From Exiguobacterium sp. J17977 (GTDB taxonomy: Bacteria; Bacillota; Bacilli; Exiguobacteriales; Exiguobacteriaceae): DNA of 64,000 nucleotides. The position numbers and the translations under genes were made by a program. Shown piece after piece: positions 50,107-59,066 of this stretch (positions are counted from its first letter, which is position 1; each line of letters starts with the position of its first letter). The stretch is from contig NZ_JAEQBB010000001.1 in assembly GCF_018616375.1 (NCBI RefSeq), positions 434,001-498,000 on the forward strand. The letters are read 5' to 3'. A model generated the notes under the pieces. The model made no database searches. It was given only the letters and a program-made list of their open reading frames with translations, and was not told the origin of the DNA.

Positions 50107-50400
50107 ATGTCCTATGGATTGATTGGGAAACTGACGGCCGTACCGGGCGAGCGTGAGACGCTACTCGCGATTTTGCTCGAGGCGGCGACGGCGATGGAAC
50201 GAGAGCCGACGTGTACGGCGTACCGGGTGAACGTCTCGCTCGACGATGAGTCGATTGTCGTCTATGAGGTGTGGGAAAGTATGGAGGCGCATCAACAATC
50301 GCTGTCGCTTGAGACGACGCAGACGTTGATTGGGAAGGCGAAACCGATTTTGGCCAATATCGAGCGCTTGGCCGTGTTCGAGCCGAGGAACGGTCATTAA
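50107..50400 (+). CDS. Antibiotic biosynthesis monooxygenase (ABM) domain protein
   Basis: A 97-residue ABM-fold protein, of the putative quinol monooxygenase type. YGLIGKLTAVPGERETLLAIL and the VYEVWESMEAHQQSL motif are hallmarks. ATG 50107, 8 bases after AAGGAGG, is favoured over ATG 50101, which touches the RBS. It is coupled to the efflux gene, suggesting a joint detoxification role. Confidence 0.82.
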   Translation: MSYGLIGKLTAVPGERETLLAILLEAATAMEREPTCTAYRVNVSLDDESIVVYEVWESMEAHQQSLSLETTQTLIGKAKPILANIERLAVFEPRNGH

Positions 50401-50404
50401 AAAA

Positions 50405-50426
50405 ATCCACGTCCGTGGACGTGGAT
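50405..50426 (-). terminator. Terminator of the following minus-strand gene
   Basis: ATCCACGTCC pairs with GGACGTGGAT around GT; on the minus strand it is followed by six or more T. Confidence 0.8.
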
Positions 50427-50432
50427 GAAAGG

Positions 50433-50930
50433 TCATGCTTTCGTCAAGCTGCCTTTGACTTGCTCATAAAACTCGTCCATCATCCCAGTTCGGCTACCGA
50501 GCTGGCAGATGAGTTCGAGCGTCTCTTTATAGAACTTTTTGACGAGTCCTTTGTTTTTGATGTTGTCCATCGACGCCATCGTCTTGTCGAGGTTTTGGAG
50601 AATCTCTTCAATCTGGTCGTCCGAGTCCGGTTTCACCACGGTCATGTTGTCCGGGATTTTGACGACTTTGTCTTGCTCCTGATGACGGAACGACGCGCCG
50701 AAGCCGAGGTTCTCGATGAACAAGTGCGGCATCACTTTTTGACCGAAGAACTGCTTATGCCATTCCGTCGCTTTCATCGTGTCCATGTCCTGCTTGAACG
50801 TGGACGCCGTCGAGACGTACTTTCTGAACAGGTCGGTCATGAACTTCTCGATGACCGGGATTTGAAGGGCGAAGACGTTCTTTAAGAGCGCGTCGAGCTG
50901 TGCGCGTGACAATTGTTGTTCGTTTGACAT
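50433..50930 (-). CDS. Helical protein of unknown function (165 aa)
   Basis: A soluble, mostly helical 165-residue protein (for example ALQIPVIEKFMTDLFRKYVST and EQIEEILQNLDKTM-like). No known motif or Cys cluster. AGAGGAAC precedes the ATG. It has its own terminator and is divergent from the next gene. I do not recognise the family. Confidence 0.6.
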   Translation of the reverse strand: MSNEQQLSRAQLDALLKNVFALQIPVIEKFMTDLFRKYVSTASTFKQDMDTMKATEWHKQFFGQKVMPHLFIENLGFGASFRHQEQDKVVKIPDNMTVVKPDSDDQIEEILQNLDKTMASMDNIKNKGLVKKFYKETLELICQLGSRTGMMDEFYEQVKGSLTKA

Positions 50931-51087
50931 ATCAGTTCCTCTTTTCTATAATACGATATCTTCATCGTATGGGATTGACGGACGTGCGTCAACGCATCCT
51001 AAAACATTTTTTCAGAATATTTAGTGTACGCTCGATGAGATATGAGATAATCAGGTCATGACAGACTTCACAGAAGGAGTGGTTCAG

Positions 51088-51573
51088 ATGAATAAAACAA
51101 TGAAATGGGCGGTCGCGCTTGGCGTGACGGGTGCCCTCGTCGCAACGGTCGGTGTCGTCTCGTCCCGGGGACGGACGGAGGATACGACGCAGACGATTCG
51201 TGACCGTGAGCTTGGATACGAGATCATTCTCCCGTCAAAAATCGTCGAGGCGATTGAGCGTGGGGACGTCTATATCGAGAAGGCGCAGGACGTCGTCGAT
51301 GTCGGCGACAAGAACAGCTACGGCACGTTCGATCTCTACTATAACGTCGAGGACGGTGACGACCAGTTGTTGTTCCATTTGGACTTGATTGACCGTGAAC
51401 TCTCGGAAGAGGCGTTCGCTCAGGAAGTCGGCTACGGCAACTACCTCGGTGCGAGCGACAAGACGTTCTTCTGGGTCGAACCGACCGAGGCCGTCCCGGG
51501 TGCCGAGGCGCACACGGACGAGATTGCCGAACTGCTCGAGACATTACCGGAGCTCGAATTCCGGACGTTATGA
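51088..51573 (+). CDS. Exported or membrane-anchored protein, unknown
   Basis: A 161-residue protein. A signal anchor (about 5-25, MKWAVALGVTGALVATVGVV) without a lipobox is followed by a mixed acidic domain of about 130 residues. ATG 51088 follows GAAGGAG. No motif is recognised. Confidence 0.6.
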   Translation: MNKTMKWAVALGVTGALVATVGVVSSRGRTEDTTQTIRDRELGYEIILPSKIVEAIERGDVYIEKAQDVVDVGDKNSYGTFDLYYNVEDGDDQLLFHLDLIDRELSEEAFAQEVGYGNYLGASDKTFFWVEPTEAVPGAEAHTDEIAELLETLPELEFRTL

Positions 51574-51577
51574 GTCC

Positions 51578-51598
51578 GCCCGCTACGGCGGGCTTTTT
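51578..51598 (+). terminator. Intrinsic terminator
   Basis: GCCCGC-TACG-GCGGGC followed by TTTTT. Confidence 0.85.
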
Positions 51599-51631
51599 CG
51601 ATTATGCTACAATATGACGTGAGGTGATTTC

Positions 51632-52459
51632 ATGAATTGGACAGTAGAAGAAGTGAGACAGGCAGAACAGGTAGGGGCCCTCGAGGCAACGGTCAACGCA
51701 CATGACAAGATTGACGTGAAACTCGGACACGTGGCGGTCGGTCAGAACGACTACGCCGTCTATGATGGGGACACGCTCGTCGGCTATATGGTGCTCTTTC
51801 CGTATCTCCCGAACGAGTATGAAGTGAACGCGCTCGTACATCCGGACTATCGGAAACAAGGCGTCTTCAAGGCGCTCTTTGAAACGGCGAAGCAGGACGC
51901 GAAACAGAATGGCTGTGAAGCGTTCACGTTCGTCATCGATCGCAAATCGAAGGACGGCAAGGCGGTCATCGACCATCTCGGCGCGGCGTACCAATTCTCA
52001 GAATACAACTTGGTGCTCAAAAAAGCCGAGTTGTTCTTGAAACCGACTGAGGTGTCGCTCCGCGAGGCGACGGACACCGACCGTCCGCTTATCATCGAGA
52101 CGCTCAGTGAGGCATTCGGCGACCCGCTCGACGTGACGGAGAACATCTATCAACAGATTGACACGCCGGACCGCGTGACATATATCGGTGAGGTTGATGG
52201 TCGTCCGGTGGGGGTCATTCGCGCGCTCCTTTCGGGCGAAGATGCCGGCAGCATCCATGCGTTCGGCGTCAAGGCGGACGAGCAAGGCAAGGGCTACGGC
52301 ACGAAGATGTTGAAGCAGATGGTCCAGCAGCTGTTCCGCATGGGCCGGACGAAGCTTGAGCTCGACGTCGAGACGGAGAACAAGGCCGCGCTCGAGATTT
52401 ACAAGCGGGCCGGATTTGCGGAAAACGGTGGCTATGAGTTCTATCTATTAGAACTGTGA
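51632..52459 (+). CDS. Tandem GNAT acetyltransferase
   Basis: A 275-residue protein with two GNAT folds. The first (about 1-130) has VHPDYRKQGVFKALFE, and the second (about 145-275) has GVKADEQGKGYGTKMLKQMV, the acetyl-CoA loop Q/R-x-x-G-x-G/A. Substrate is unknown. GAGGTGA precedes the ATG. It is followed by a small membrane protein 10 bases away. Confidence 0.85.
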   Translation: MNWTVEEVRQAEQVGALEATVNAHDKIDVKLGHVAVGQNDYAVYDGDTLVGYMVLFPYLPNEYEVNALVHPDYRKQGVFKALFETAKQDAKQNGCEAFTFVIDRKSKDGKAVIDHLGAAYQFSEYNLVLKKAELFLKPTEVSLREATDTDRPLIIETLSEAFGDPLDVTENIYQQIDTPDRVTYIGEVDGRPVGVIRALLSGEDAGSIHAFGVKADEQGKGYGTKMLKQMVQQLFRMGRTKLELDVETENKAALEIYKRAGFAENGGYEFYLLEL

Positions 52460-52469
52460 GATGAGATAA

Positions 52470-52793
52470 ATGGTTCGGAATTTGAAATGGCTCGGGGCCG
52501 CCTTTGAGGCGTTTCTCGGCATCCCAGCACTCGGTGGGCTGTTCATCATCAGCATGGGCTACACACCGCTCGGGTTCATGCTCGTGTTCCACATCGTCTT
52601 GCTCGTCGTGTCGCTGTCGCGGCTGAAACGGATTTCGGTCGGGGCACTCGTAGGGATCACAGCGTCGGTGCTCGGGTTCATCCCGTTCCTCGGCATGATG
52701 CTACATTGGGCGGCTGCGATCGCACTCGCGATTGATGCGCTCCTGACCCCGCGCGAACAGGTGCACATGACAAAAGAAGATGACCGTTTTTAA
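52470..52793 (+). CDS. Small integral membrane protein (107 aa)
   Basis: Three predicted helices (about 10-30, 34-50 and 58-90) and an acidic tail. It lies 10 bases after the GNAT gene and is likely cotranscribed with it. RBS GAGATAA is weak. The family is not recognised. Confidence 0.6.
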   Translation: MVRNLKWLGAAFEAFLGIPALGGLFIISMGYTPLGFMLVFHIVLLVVSLSRLKRISVGALVGITASVLGFIPFLGMMLHWAAAIALAIDALLTPREQVHMTKEDDRF

Positions 52794-52798
52794 TGAAG

Positions 52799-52825
52799 AC
52801 GCTCTCGGTGACGAGGGCGTTTTTT
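52799..52825 (+). terminator. Intrinsic terminator
   Basis: ACGCTCTCG (52799-52807) pairs with CGAGGGCGT (52812-52820, one G-T), followed by six T. Confidence 0.85.
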
Positions 52826-52916
52826 CATTGACCAAAACTTCAACTGAAAACGCTATACAAAAGCTGGGGTTCGGACGATATAAAAGGTGATGAAGACATA
52901 AGAGGAGGAACTCATA

Positions 52917-54209
52917 GTGAAGCTATTCAAAAACTTTACGACCCAACTGCTCGCTTGGATTTTGGTCACATCCTTTATCACGGGCGGAGCGGTCGGCTGG
53001 ATCACGCTTTTGCTGCTCACCGAGCTTGAGATGGAGAAAGGGCAGGTCATGCTCGTCGGGACGGCCGTGGCCTTGCTCATTTCAGGAATCGGCGGTGCCG
53101 TCATCTACTTGATCGCCCGTCGCCCGCTCAAGGCAATCGAATTGGCGTCGGACAAGGCGGTCGAAGTCGGCAACGGCGACTTGACGGTCGTGTTCGCGGA
53201 CGAGACGACGACAGACCGTTCAGAGATGGGCCGTCTGCTCCTCTCGATGGACAACATGGTCGGACACCTTCGTGAACAAGGGACGAACATGCGCTACACA
53301 GCGGACCAGCTCACCGGTTCGGCGCAAGAGATTGCGGCAGCGGTCCAAGAAGGGAATATCGCCGGCGAGAATATCCGCCAAGCGATGGACGCCTTGAACA
53401 AGATGCTCGAGGACAACGTCAGTGCGACGTACAGCTCGATGGATCTGCTCGGTGCCGTCGCTCGGACGATGGAGAATATCCGTAACGAGATGGGCTCGGC
53501 TTTGAATGCGGCAAGTGAGATGCAACAAGAGGCAGAGAGCGGCAAAGGCCTCGCCTCGTCGTCGGTCGATGCGATGCATGCGATTGCTGGTAAGGTCGAG
53601 CAATCATCGACGCTCAACAGCAAGTTGACAGAGATGACAGGTGAAATCTCGCGCATTACGGACGTGATTAGCGACATCTCGGCGCAGACGAATTTGCTCG
53701 CCTTGAACGCATCGATTGAAGCGGCTCGGGCTGGCGAACATGGACGCGGCTTCGCGGTCGTCGCGGCCGAGGTCAAAAAGCTCGCCGAACAGACGGCGAA
53801 CTCGACGCAAGAGATCACGGATTTGATTGTCGACGTCAAACGTCTCGTCGGCGACACGTCGTCATCGATGGCGAACGTGAAAGCGGAAGTGGAAACGGGC
53901 GTCGGTCTCGTCGAGAAGGCAGGCGGTGCGTTCGCGTCAATCCACAACTCGGCGAACGAAGTGTACAGCCACGTCCATTCGGTCGATGCGCTCTTAGATG
54001 AGTCGCGTGGCCAGATCGACTCGGTCGTCACAAACTCGGCCGGCATCGTCGGCATGGTCGAAGAGGCGTCACGCTACGCGACGGAAGTCACGTCAGCGGC
54101 GAGCCAACAAGCGGCGAGTCTCGGTGAAGTGAACGGCGCGATGACGGAGCTCGTTCGTGTCGCGGAGAGTTTACAGAACGAGACGGAGCAAGTGAAGGTG
54201 GAAGTGTAA
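52917..54209 (+). CDS. Methyl-accepting chemotaxis protein without extracellular sensor
   Basis: A 430-residue MCP. Two transmembrane helices (about 8-33 and 43-67) are separated by only about ten residues, so no ligand-binding outer domain exists. A HAMP (about 68-120) and a signalling domain follow, with the conserved hairpin tip ([18 protein letters not shown], about 258-275). It must sense through membrane state, HAMP or a partner protein. The start is GTG after GAGGAGG. A weak sigma-D-like -10 (GACGATAT, 52874-52881) lies upstream. Confidence 0.9.
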   Translation: MKLFKNFTTQLLAWILVTSFITGGAVGWITLLLLTELEMEKGQVMLVGTAVALLISGIGGAVIYLIARRPLKAIELASDKAVEVGNGDLTVVFADETTTDRSEMGRLLLSMDNMVGHLREQGTNMRYTADQLTGSAQEIAAAVQEGNIAGENIRQAMDALNKMLEDNVSATYSSMDLLGAVARTMENIRNEMGSALNAASEMQQEAESGKGLASSSVDAMHAIAGKVEQSSTLNSKLTEMTGEISRITDVISDISAQTNLLALNASIEAARAGEHGRGFAVVAAEVKKLAEQTANSTQEITDLIVDVKRLVGDTSSSMANVKAEVETGVGLVEKAGGAFASIHNSANEVYSHVHSVDALLDESRGQIDSVVTNSAGIVGMVEEASRYATEVTSAASQQAASLGEVNGAMTELVRVAESLQNETEQVKVEV

Positions 54210-54216
54210 GGAGGAG

Positions 54217-54239
54217 CGGCCCAGTGATGGGTCGTTTTT
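54217..54239 (+). terminator. Terminator after the MCP gene
   Basis: CGGCCCA (54217-54223) pairs with TGGGTCG (54228-54234), GTGA loop, TTTTT. Confidence 0.8.
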
Positions 54240-54291
54240 CTATTCAAAAGTAAGAAACTACGGAAAATGAGTAGAAAGTTGATAAAAACAC

Positions 54292-54318
54292 TAAACAGAT
54301 TCGCAATGACTCCGATAT
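54292..54318 (+). promoter_or_regulatory. Sigma-D promoter of hag
   Basis: TAAA (54292-54295), 15-base spacer, TCCGATAT (54311-54318), against the consensus TAAA-N15-GCCGATAA. Confidence 0.85.
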
Positions 54319-54350
54319 AGAGTATGGAAACGCAAAAACGTTACCAACTA

Positions 54351-54434
54351 ATACAAGGTGAGGGGCCGGCCTAAGCCTTGTATGCTCGGACAAATGGATT
54401 TGGAAGAGCGGAAAAACTCAAACCTATGGAGGGA
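54351..54434 (+). promoter_or_regulatory. hag leader with CsrA-type sites
   Basis: A hairpin (54351-54358 / 54376-54383, ATACAAGG with CCTTGTAT) is followed by GGA triplets at 54388, 54396, 54402 and 54410. A final GGAGGGA is the ribosome site (54428-54434). Several GGAs with one in the RBS is the layout CsrA recognises in B. subtilis hag. Confidence 0.7.
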
Positions 54435-54441
54435 AATTACA

Positions 54442-55539
54442 ATGATTATTAACCACAACCTTAACTCAATGAACGCACACCGCAACATGTCATTCAACAC
54501 AACACAAACTGGTAAAGCGATGGAGAAATTATCTTCTGGTCTTCGCATCAACCGTGCTGGTGACGATGCTGCTGGTCTTGCAATCTCTGAAAAAATGCGC
54601 GGCCAGATCCGTGGTCTTGATCAAGCATCACGTAACTCACAAGATGCCATTTCTTTGATTCAAACAGCTGAAGGTGCATTGAACGAAACGCACTCTATTC
54701 TTCAACGTATGCGTGAATTAGCAGTACAAGGTTCAAGTGATACAAACCAAGATTCAGTTGACCGTGATGCATTGGACCAAGAGTTCCAACAGCTCAAGTC
54801 AGAAATCGACGATATTTCTTCGCAAACAAAATTCAACAAAATGAATCTATTGGATGGTTCATTTGGTAATAAAGTAGATACTGATCCAGCTAACACTACT
54901 GCTTTAGCAGTTGCTGGTGTTGCATCTATCGAAGCAAGTGGTCCTGCTGATACGTATACATTTGCAGATGATGGTACGGATTTAACTGTAACTAACGGCG
55001 CTGGAGATTCTATCACTATCGCTGGTGGGACTATGGCTGATGGTGCTCAATCACTTAACATCAGTGAATGGGGAATTACGATTCAAACAAACAGTGGATT
55101 TGTTGCTGCAAGCCTTAATGGAACAGATGTAGTAACGACTGCTGGTGCTGGTGGCACATTCCAAACAGGTGCTAACTCTGGTGAAACAATGAACTTAGCA
55201 ATCGGTAACATGAGTGCATCGGGACTTTCAATCAACTCTAACGATTTACAAGATCGTACAAATGCTACGACAGCACTTGATGCTGTAGACGCAGCAATCA
55301 ACGCGGTCTCAACAGAGCGTTCAAATCTCGGAGCTAAACAAAATCGTTTAGAGCACCGTATCAACAACTTGAACGTTGGTGCTGAAAACCTCCAAGCTGC
55401 GGAATCACGTATCCGTGATGTAGACATGGCAAAAGAGATGATGAACTTCACGAAGAACAACATCCTTAACCAAGCTGCACAAGCTATGATGTCGCAATCG
55501 AATCAGCAGCCGCAAGCTGTTCTTCAATTGCTCCGTTAA
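54442..55539 (+). CDS. hag: Flagellin
   Basis: A 365-residue flagellin. D0/D1 ends are conserved: NHNLNSMNAHRN at the start, GLRINRAGDDAAGLAISEKMRGQIRG (about 35-60), and a C-terminal part with NRLEHRINNLNVGAENLQAAESRIRDVDMA to AVLQLLR. The middle (about 150-265) is a variable Thr/Gly/Asn-rich insert, longer than in B. subtilis Hag (304 aa). Codon use is A/T-ending and unlike flgK/flgL. GGAGGGA precedes ATG 54442. Translation is probably governed by CsrA/FliW. Confidence 0.95.
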   Translation: MIINHNLNSMNAHRNMSFNTTQTGKAMEKLSSGLRINRAGDDAAGLAISEKMRGQIRGLDQASRNSQDAISLIQTAEGALNETHSILQRMRELAVQGSSDTNQDSVDRDALDQEFQQLKSEIDDISSQTKFNKMNLLDGSFGNKVDTDPANTTALAVAGVASIEASGPADTYTFADDGTDLTVTNGAGDSITIAGGTMADGAQSLNISEWGITIQTNSGFVAASLNGTDVVTTAGAGGTFQTGANSGETMNLAIGNMSASGLSINSNDLQDRTNATTALDAVDAAINAVSTERSNLGAKQNRLEHRINNLNVGAENLQAAESRIRDVDMAKEMMNFTKNNILNQAAQAMMSQSNQQPQAVLQLLR

Positions 55540-55561
55540 TCAGCTGTTTAATTAGCTCTCT

Positions 55562-55597
55562 AACTCCTCCGACTCCACAAGAGCCGGGGGAGTTTTT
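55562..55597 (+). terminator. Terminator after hag
   Basis: 14-bp stem with G-T pairs (55562-55575 / 55581-55594), followed by TTTTT. Confidence 0.8.
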
Positions 55598-56468
55598 AAC
55601 TTATATACATAGTGTGTTCTTCGCGTAATCGATTGTTTTTGATATCCTGCCATTTGTAGACAACAGACCAATAGGTTCGATTTAATGCCTCGGCAATTTC
55701 TTTATCTGTTCGACCTTTCAATTTAGAAGTGACGATAAACTCAATCTCTTCCTCTGTATAGTCATTTTTAGGTTTCGATGTAATGACAGTCTTATCTGGA
55801 TATGCATCTCTTTCTAACGACAATCGATACTCCCAGTCTAGTTTCCAAGCCATCGACGGGATTTCGATGGCATATGATTTGGTGAACTCCAGAAAATTGA
55901 GAGCTTCTTGCGTTTTCTGTATTCTAAGAATATAGTTGTGCCCGTCATTTCGTCGGCTTAACACGAATTGATGACCGAACGTCTCTTGAATGAATTGACT
56001 TAAATAGTTTAGTTCTGAAGGATGGAAGGCTTGTAAATAGAGTGCGATATGAGGTGTCAAGATGATTTGATTTTTATTTGAACGATTAGATCTTGTCAAG
56101 CAGAGACTACCGTCATCAAGGTAAAGGGCAAGCAAAAACACCGAGTCCGTACACTCAGATAGTAGGTGAAGCGGGATGCTTTTTTTTCCTGCGATGTAGA
56201 GTTGATTCCGTAGCCACGTGAACAACTCATCGTATCTTGACGTAAGCGATGCACTTGTTCCGTTATTATTCTTAACGATGTTCGAAAAAATCCGGGGCGC
56301 CTGCTTCAGTTTCCATTCACGGTATTCAAGCTGCTTTAGTGAAAAGTGTTCACCATACCGCAAATTCGCATTCGGATATTTCTTCATATGCATACTGATG
56401 TGACCGTCTCCAAGCAGTGTTCCCAACAATAAACTTTTCTCATAAGTCGTTAACTCTCCCCATCTCAC
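55596..56468 (-). CDS. Free-standing LAGLIDADG homing endonuclease with C-terminal HTH
   Basis: A 290-residue protein with two LAGLIDADG motifs: LLLGTLLGDGHIS (about 14-26) and FLLALYLDDGSL (about 111-122), each ending in the metal-binding acidic residue. A C-terminal Myb/HTH-like segment (about 240-285, EEEIEFIVTSKL and DKEIAEALNRTYWSVVYKW) is an added DNA-binding module. It is not inside an intron or intein: hag and flaG on either side are whole. The gene is AT-rich and opposes the flagellar genes. GTG 56468 is set by AGGAGGG 7 bases upstream (TTG 56471 is possible). It is probably a selfish element. Confidence 0.85.
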   Translation of the reverse strand: MRWGELTTYEKSLLLGTLLGDGHISMHMKKYPNANLRYGEHFSLKQLEYREWKLKQAPRIFSNIVKNNNGTSASLTSRYDELFTWLRNQLYIAGKKSIPLHLLSECTDSVFLLALYLDDGSLCLTRSNRSNKNQIILTPHIALYLQAFHPSELNYLSQFIQETFGHQFVLSRRNDGHNYILRIQKTQEALNFLEFTKSYAIEIPSMAWKLDWEYRLSLERDAYPDKTVITSKPKNDYTEEEIEFIVTSKLKGRTDKEIAEALNRTYWSVVYKWQDIKNNRLREEHTMYIS

Positions 56469-56579
56469 CAAATATCCCTCCTGATAAGAATGTACGTTCG
56501 TATACTATATACCCATACATTGTACCTACATGCATGTGTAGTCACATTACCTTAGACAAATTAGTGAACGTATTAACGT

Positions 56580-56606
56580 TGAAAATTATCATTTAAATGC
56601 CGATAT
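56580..56606 (+). promoter_or_regulatory. Sigma-D promoter of flaG-fliD-fliS-fliT
   Basis: TGAA (56580-56583), 15-base spacer, GCCGATAT (56599-56606), a close match to TAAA-N15-GCCGATAA, 31 bases before the flaG ATG. Confidence 0.85.
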
Positions 56607-56636
56607 AGATAATGAAGAAATCATAACGAGGTGTGA

Positions 56637-56999
56637 ATGCTAATGAATCCAATTATTTCTGAAGTCCGGCTTCACCTACCTTCTTCTGTATTGCCGTATG
56701 AGCAAACAAAAAACGTGTTCGTAGAAGCGAATCAAAAAACGCTCGCTGACGAAGGTATCGTCATTCTTCCGACGCCTCAACACGTGACAAAGCTAGAGGC
56801 GGCTGTCGAGAAGGCAAATCAAGTACTGGACCAACAACGTACCGGCTTAAAATTTATGAAACATGAGAAATTAAATGACTATTATATTCAAATCGTGGAT
56901 ACAAACAATGAAGTCATTCGCGAAATCCCAAGCAAGAAGTCGCTCGATTTTTTCGCGGCGTTCATGGAGTTCAATCAGCTTTTTGATGAGCGTGTCTAA
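56637..56999 (+). CDS. flaG: FlaG family protein
   Basis: A 120-residue FlaG (YvyC-like). A non-conserved start is followed by the FlaG domain with LKFMKHEKLNDYYIQIVDTNNEVIREIPSKK (about 70-100), which includes the family's VIREIP motif. Its role in filament length is known in a few species only. It precedes fliD by 12 bases. Confidence 0.88.
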   Translation: MLMNPIISEVRLHLPSSVLPYEQTKNVFVEANQKTLADEGIVILPTPQHVTKLEAAVEKANQVLDQQRTGLKFMKHEKLNDYYIQIVDTNNEVIREIPSKKSLDFFAAFMEFNQLFDERV

Positions 57000-57011
57000 A
57001 GGAGGTACATA

Positions 57012-58679
57012 ATGACAACACCAATTAGATTTGGCGGACTAGCCAGTGGAATCGATACCGATACAATTATTAAACAATTGATGCAAGTTGAACGATTACC
57101 AGTCGACAAACTTGAACAAAAGAAACAGACGACAGAATGGAAACGGGATGCCTATCGTGAAATCAATCGCTCGCTCATGACATTACGTAATAGCGCGGTT
57201 GACCTTATGTTTAGCCGTAATTTTCAAGCTAAAACGGCTTCCTCTTCTGATTCGTCTCGTATTGAGGTGACATCTGCTCCGTCAAGCGGTAACGCAGCAC
57301 TAGAAATTCGTAGTGTAGAAAATTTAGCTACATCTGCAAGTCATATTATCCAATTAAGAGATAAAAATAATAACCTTGTAACCCGCGAGACTGCTGTAAA
57401 AGATTTAGACCTAGACATCAATACGAAAATACAAGCGTTCACGGGTTCCCCGACTGAAGTTACGTTAGATGCAAAGCTGAATGATGATGGAAAGCTTTTT
57501 GTAAATAATGTAGAGTTGTTGCCAACAGAATATACGTATGATTCCACTACAAAAAAAGTAACTTTTAATACAGCAATTCCTGAAGGCGCAGAGTTAAAAT
57601 ATGAATCTGGTTTTAAAATTGAATATATTAATGAAGAAGGTGGTACTCCAGCTCAATTGACGATTGGAGCAGATGCAAAGTTTAGTGATGTTATTACTCA
57701 ATTAAGTTCGAAAGATACGAATTACTCAGCCTTTTTCAATGAAGCATCTGGTGAATTGGCATTGACTCATCGGAATACTGGTAGTCAGTCTACTATTGCA
57801 TTCACTGGAAAAGCTGAAACATTCTTCAACGCGAGTGTTGCAGACGCAATCAAAGGGGAAAATGCAATTTTTAATGTGAACGGGATTGAGCTGACGCGTA
57901 GTACTAACACGGTGACGATTGATAACATGACGATTACTCTGAAATCTGAGTTCAAAATTGCTGACAATCCTACGCCAGTTACTCTGTCTGCGGCAACTGA
58001 CACTCAAAAAATCTTTGATAACATTAAGGGATTCGTCGATAAATATAACGAGACAATTGATCTCATGAATAAGAAAGTCCGCGAAGAACGTTTCCGTTCA
58101 TTTACACCACTCACGCAAGCGCAACGAGATGAGTTGTCTGAAGATGAAATTAAGAAGTGGGAAGAGAAGGCAATGAGCGGTATGCTGCGTGGCGATACGA
58201 TTGTTCGCAGTGCGATGGATACGATGCGTAGTAAGTGGTCGAGCAGCTCTTCGTCAACAAATGATGATACGATGCAACAATTGTTCCAAATTGGTCTTGC
58301 GACAGGTGCGGATTTCACAAACGGTGGAAAAATTGAATTGAATGAAGAGAAGCTAAAGGCGGCGATTGAAAAAGATCCGGAACAAGTGTATCAACTTTTC
58401 ACAAATGCCGAGAACGGTTTACTTCCGCAAATACGTGATACTGCCATTTCTTCGCGAGCATCGATTACTCGAATTGCTGGTGCAGATGGAGCTGGTGCTC
58501 CTGCCTATTCATTAGGTCGTGAAATGACAGCAATAGATAATCGAATTCAACGTCTGAACGATTTATTAGTAGATAAAGAAAACGCCTATTACCGTCGCTT
58601 CGCAGCGATGGAAACGGCGATGAACCAGGCGAACTCGCAAGCCGCCTCACTGCAACAGTTTTTAGGCGGAGGAATGTAA
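57012..58679 (+). CDS. fliD: FliD, filament cap protein
   Basis: A 555-residue cap protein. The N-terminus IRFGGLASGIDTDTIIKQLM (5-24) and C-terminal IDNRIQRLNDLLVDKENAYYRRFAAMETAM (about 505-540) are hallmark FliD regions; the middle carries the variable cap domains. The middle (about 57300-58000) is strongly AT-rich, while the 3' end returns to local composition, suggesting recombination in the variable part. AAAGGAGG precedes the ATG. Confidence 0.93.
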   Translation: MTTPIRFGGLASGIDTDTIIKQLMQVERLPVDKLEQKKQTTEWKRDAYREINRSLMTLRNSAVDLMFSRNFQAKTASSSDSSRIEVTSAPSSGNAALEIRSVENLATSASHIIQLRDKNNNLVTRETAVKDLDLDINTKIQAFTGSPTEVTLDAKLNDDGKLFVNNVELLPTEYTYDSTTKKVTFNTAIPEGAELKYESGFKIEYINEEGGTPAQLTIGADAKFSDVITQLSSKDTNYSAFFNEASGELALTHRNTGSQSTIAFTGKAETFFNASVADAIKGENAIFNVNGIELTRSTNTVTIDNMTITLKSEFKIADNPTPVTLSAATDTQKIFDNIKGFVDKYNETIDLMNKKVREERFRSFTPLTQAQRDELSEDEIKKWEEKAMSGMLRGDTIVRSAMDTMRSKWSSSSSSTNDDTMQQLFQIGLATGADFTNGGKIELNEEKLKAAIEKDPEQVYQLFTNAENGLLPQIRDTAISSRASITRIAGADGAGAPAYSLGREMTAIDNRIQRLNDLLVDKENAYYRRFAAMETAMNQANSQAASLQQFLGGGM

Positions 58680-58691
58680 GGAGGAACTAAA

Positions 58692-59066
58692 ATGGTAGCC
58701 AATCCATATGCAGCATATCAAAACAATGCGGTCACGACCGCGAACCCACAGGAATTGACGCTCATGTTGTATGATGGGGCGCTCAAGTTCATGCGCCTCG
58801 CCAAACTCGCCATCGAGCAAGGGAACCCAGATTTGAAGAACACGAACATCCAAAAGACGCAAGCCATCTTTCAAGAGATGCGCTTGACGTTGAATAAGGA
58901 CGTTGCCATCTCAGCGAACTTGGACTCGCTGTACGAATACATGTGGCGCCGTCTCGTCGATGCGAACGTCAAGAACGATACGACCATCCTCGACGAAGTA
59001 CTCGATTTCACAACGGAACTCCGCGACGCGTGGAAGGAAGCGATGAAACTCGCGAAGCAAGCATGA
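58692..59066 (+). CDS. fliS: FliS, flagellin export chaperone
   Basis: A 124-residue chaperone. NPYAAYQNNAVTTANPQELTLMLYDGALKFM (4-34) is the FliS hallmark. It binds the flagellin C-terminus before export and, in Bacillus, takes part in the FliW/CsrA circuit. The stop overlaps fliT (ATGA). Confidence 0.94.
   Translation: MVANPYAAYQNNAVTTANPQELTLMLYDGALKFMRLAKLAIEQGNPDLKNTNIQKTQAIFQEMRLTLNKDVAISANLDSLYEYMWRRLVDANVKNDTTILDEVLDFTTELRDAWKEAMKLAKQA

Noticed and set aside
54358-54441. N-terminal extension of flagellin
   Set aside because: The frame is open upstream, but flagellins start at the conserved MIINHNL and the RBS is at 54428-54434; the upstream part is leader RNA.
55540-56636. Group I intron or intein in hag or flaG
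   Set aside because: Both flanking genes are full length and uninterrupted, and no splice-site motifs of inteins occur in the endonuclease protein.
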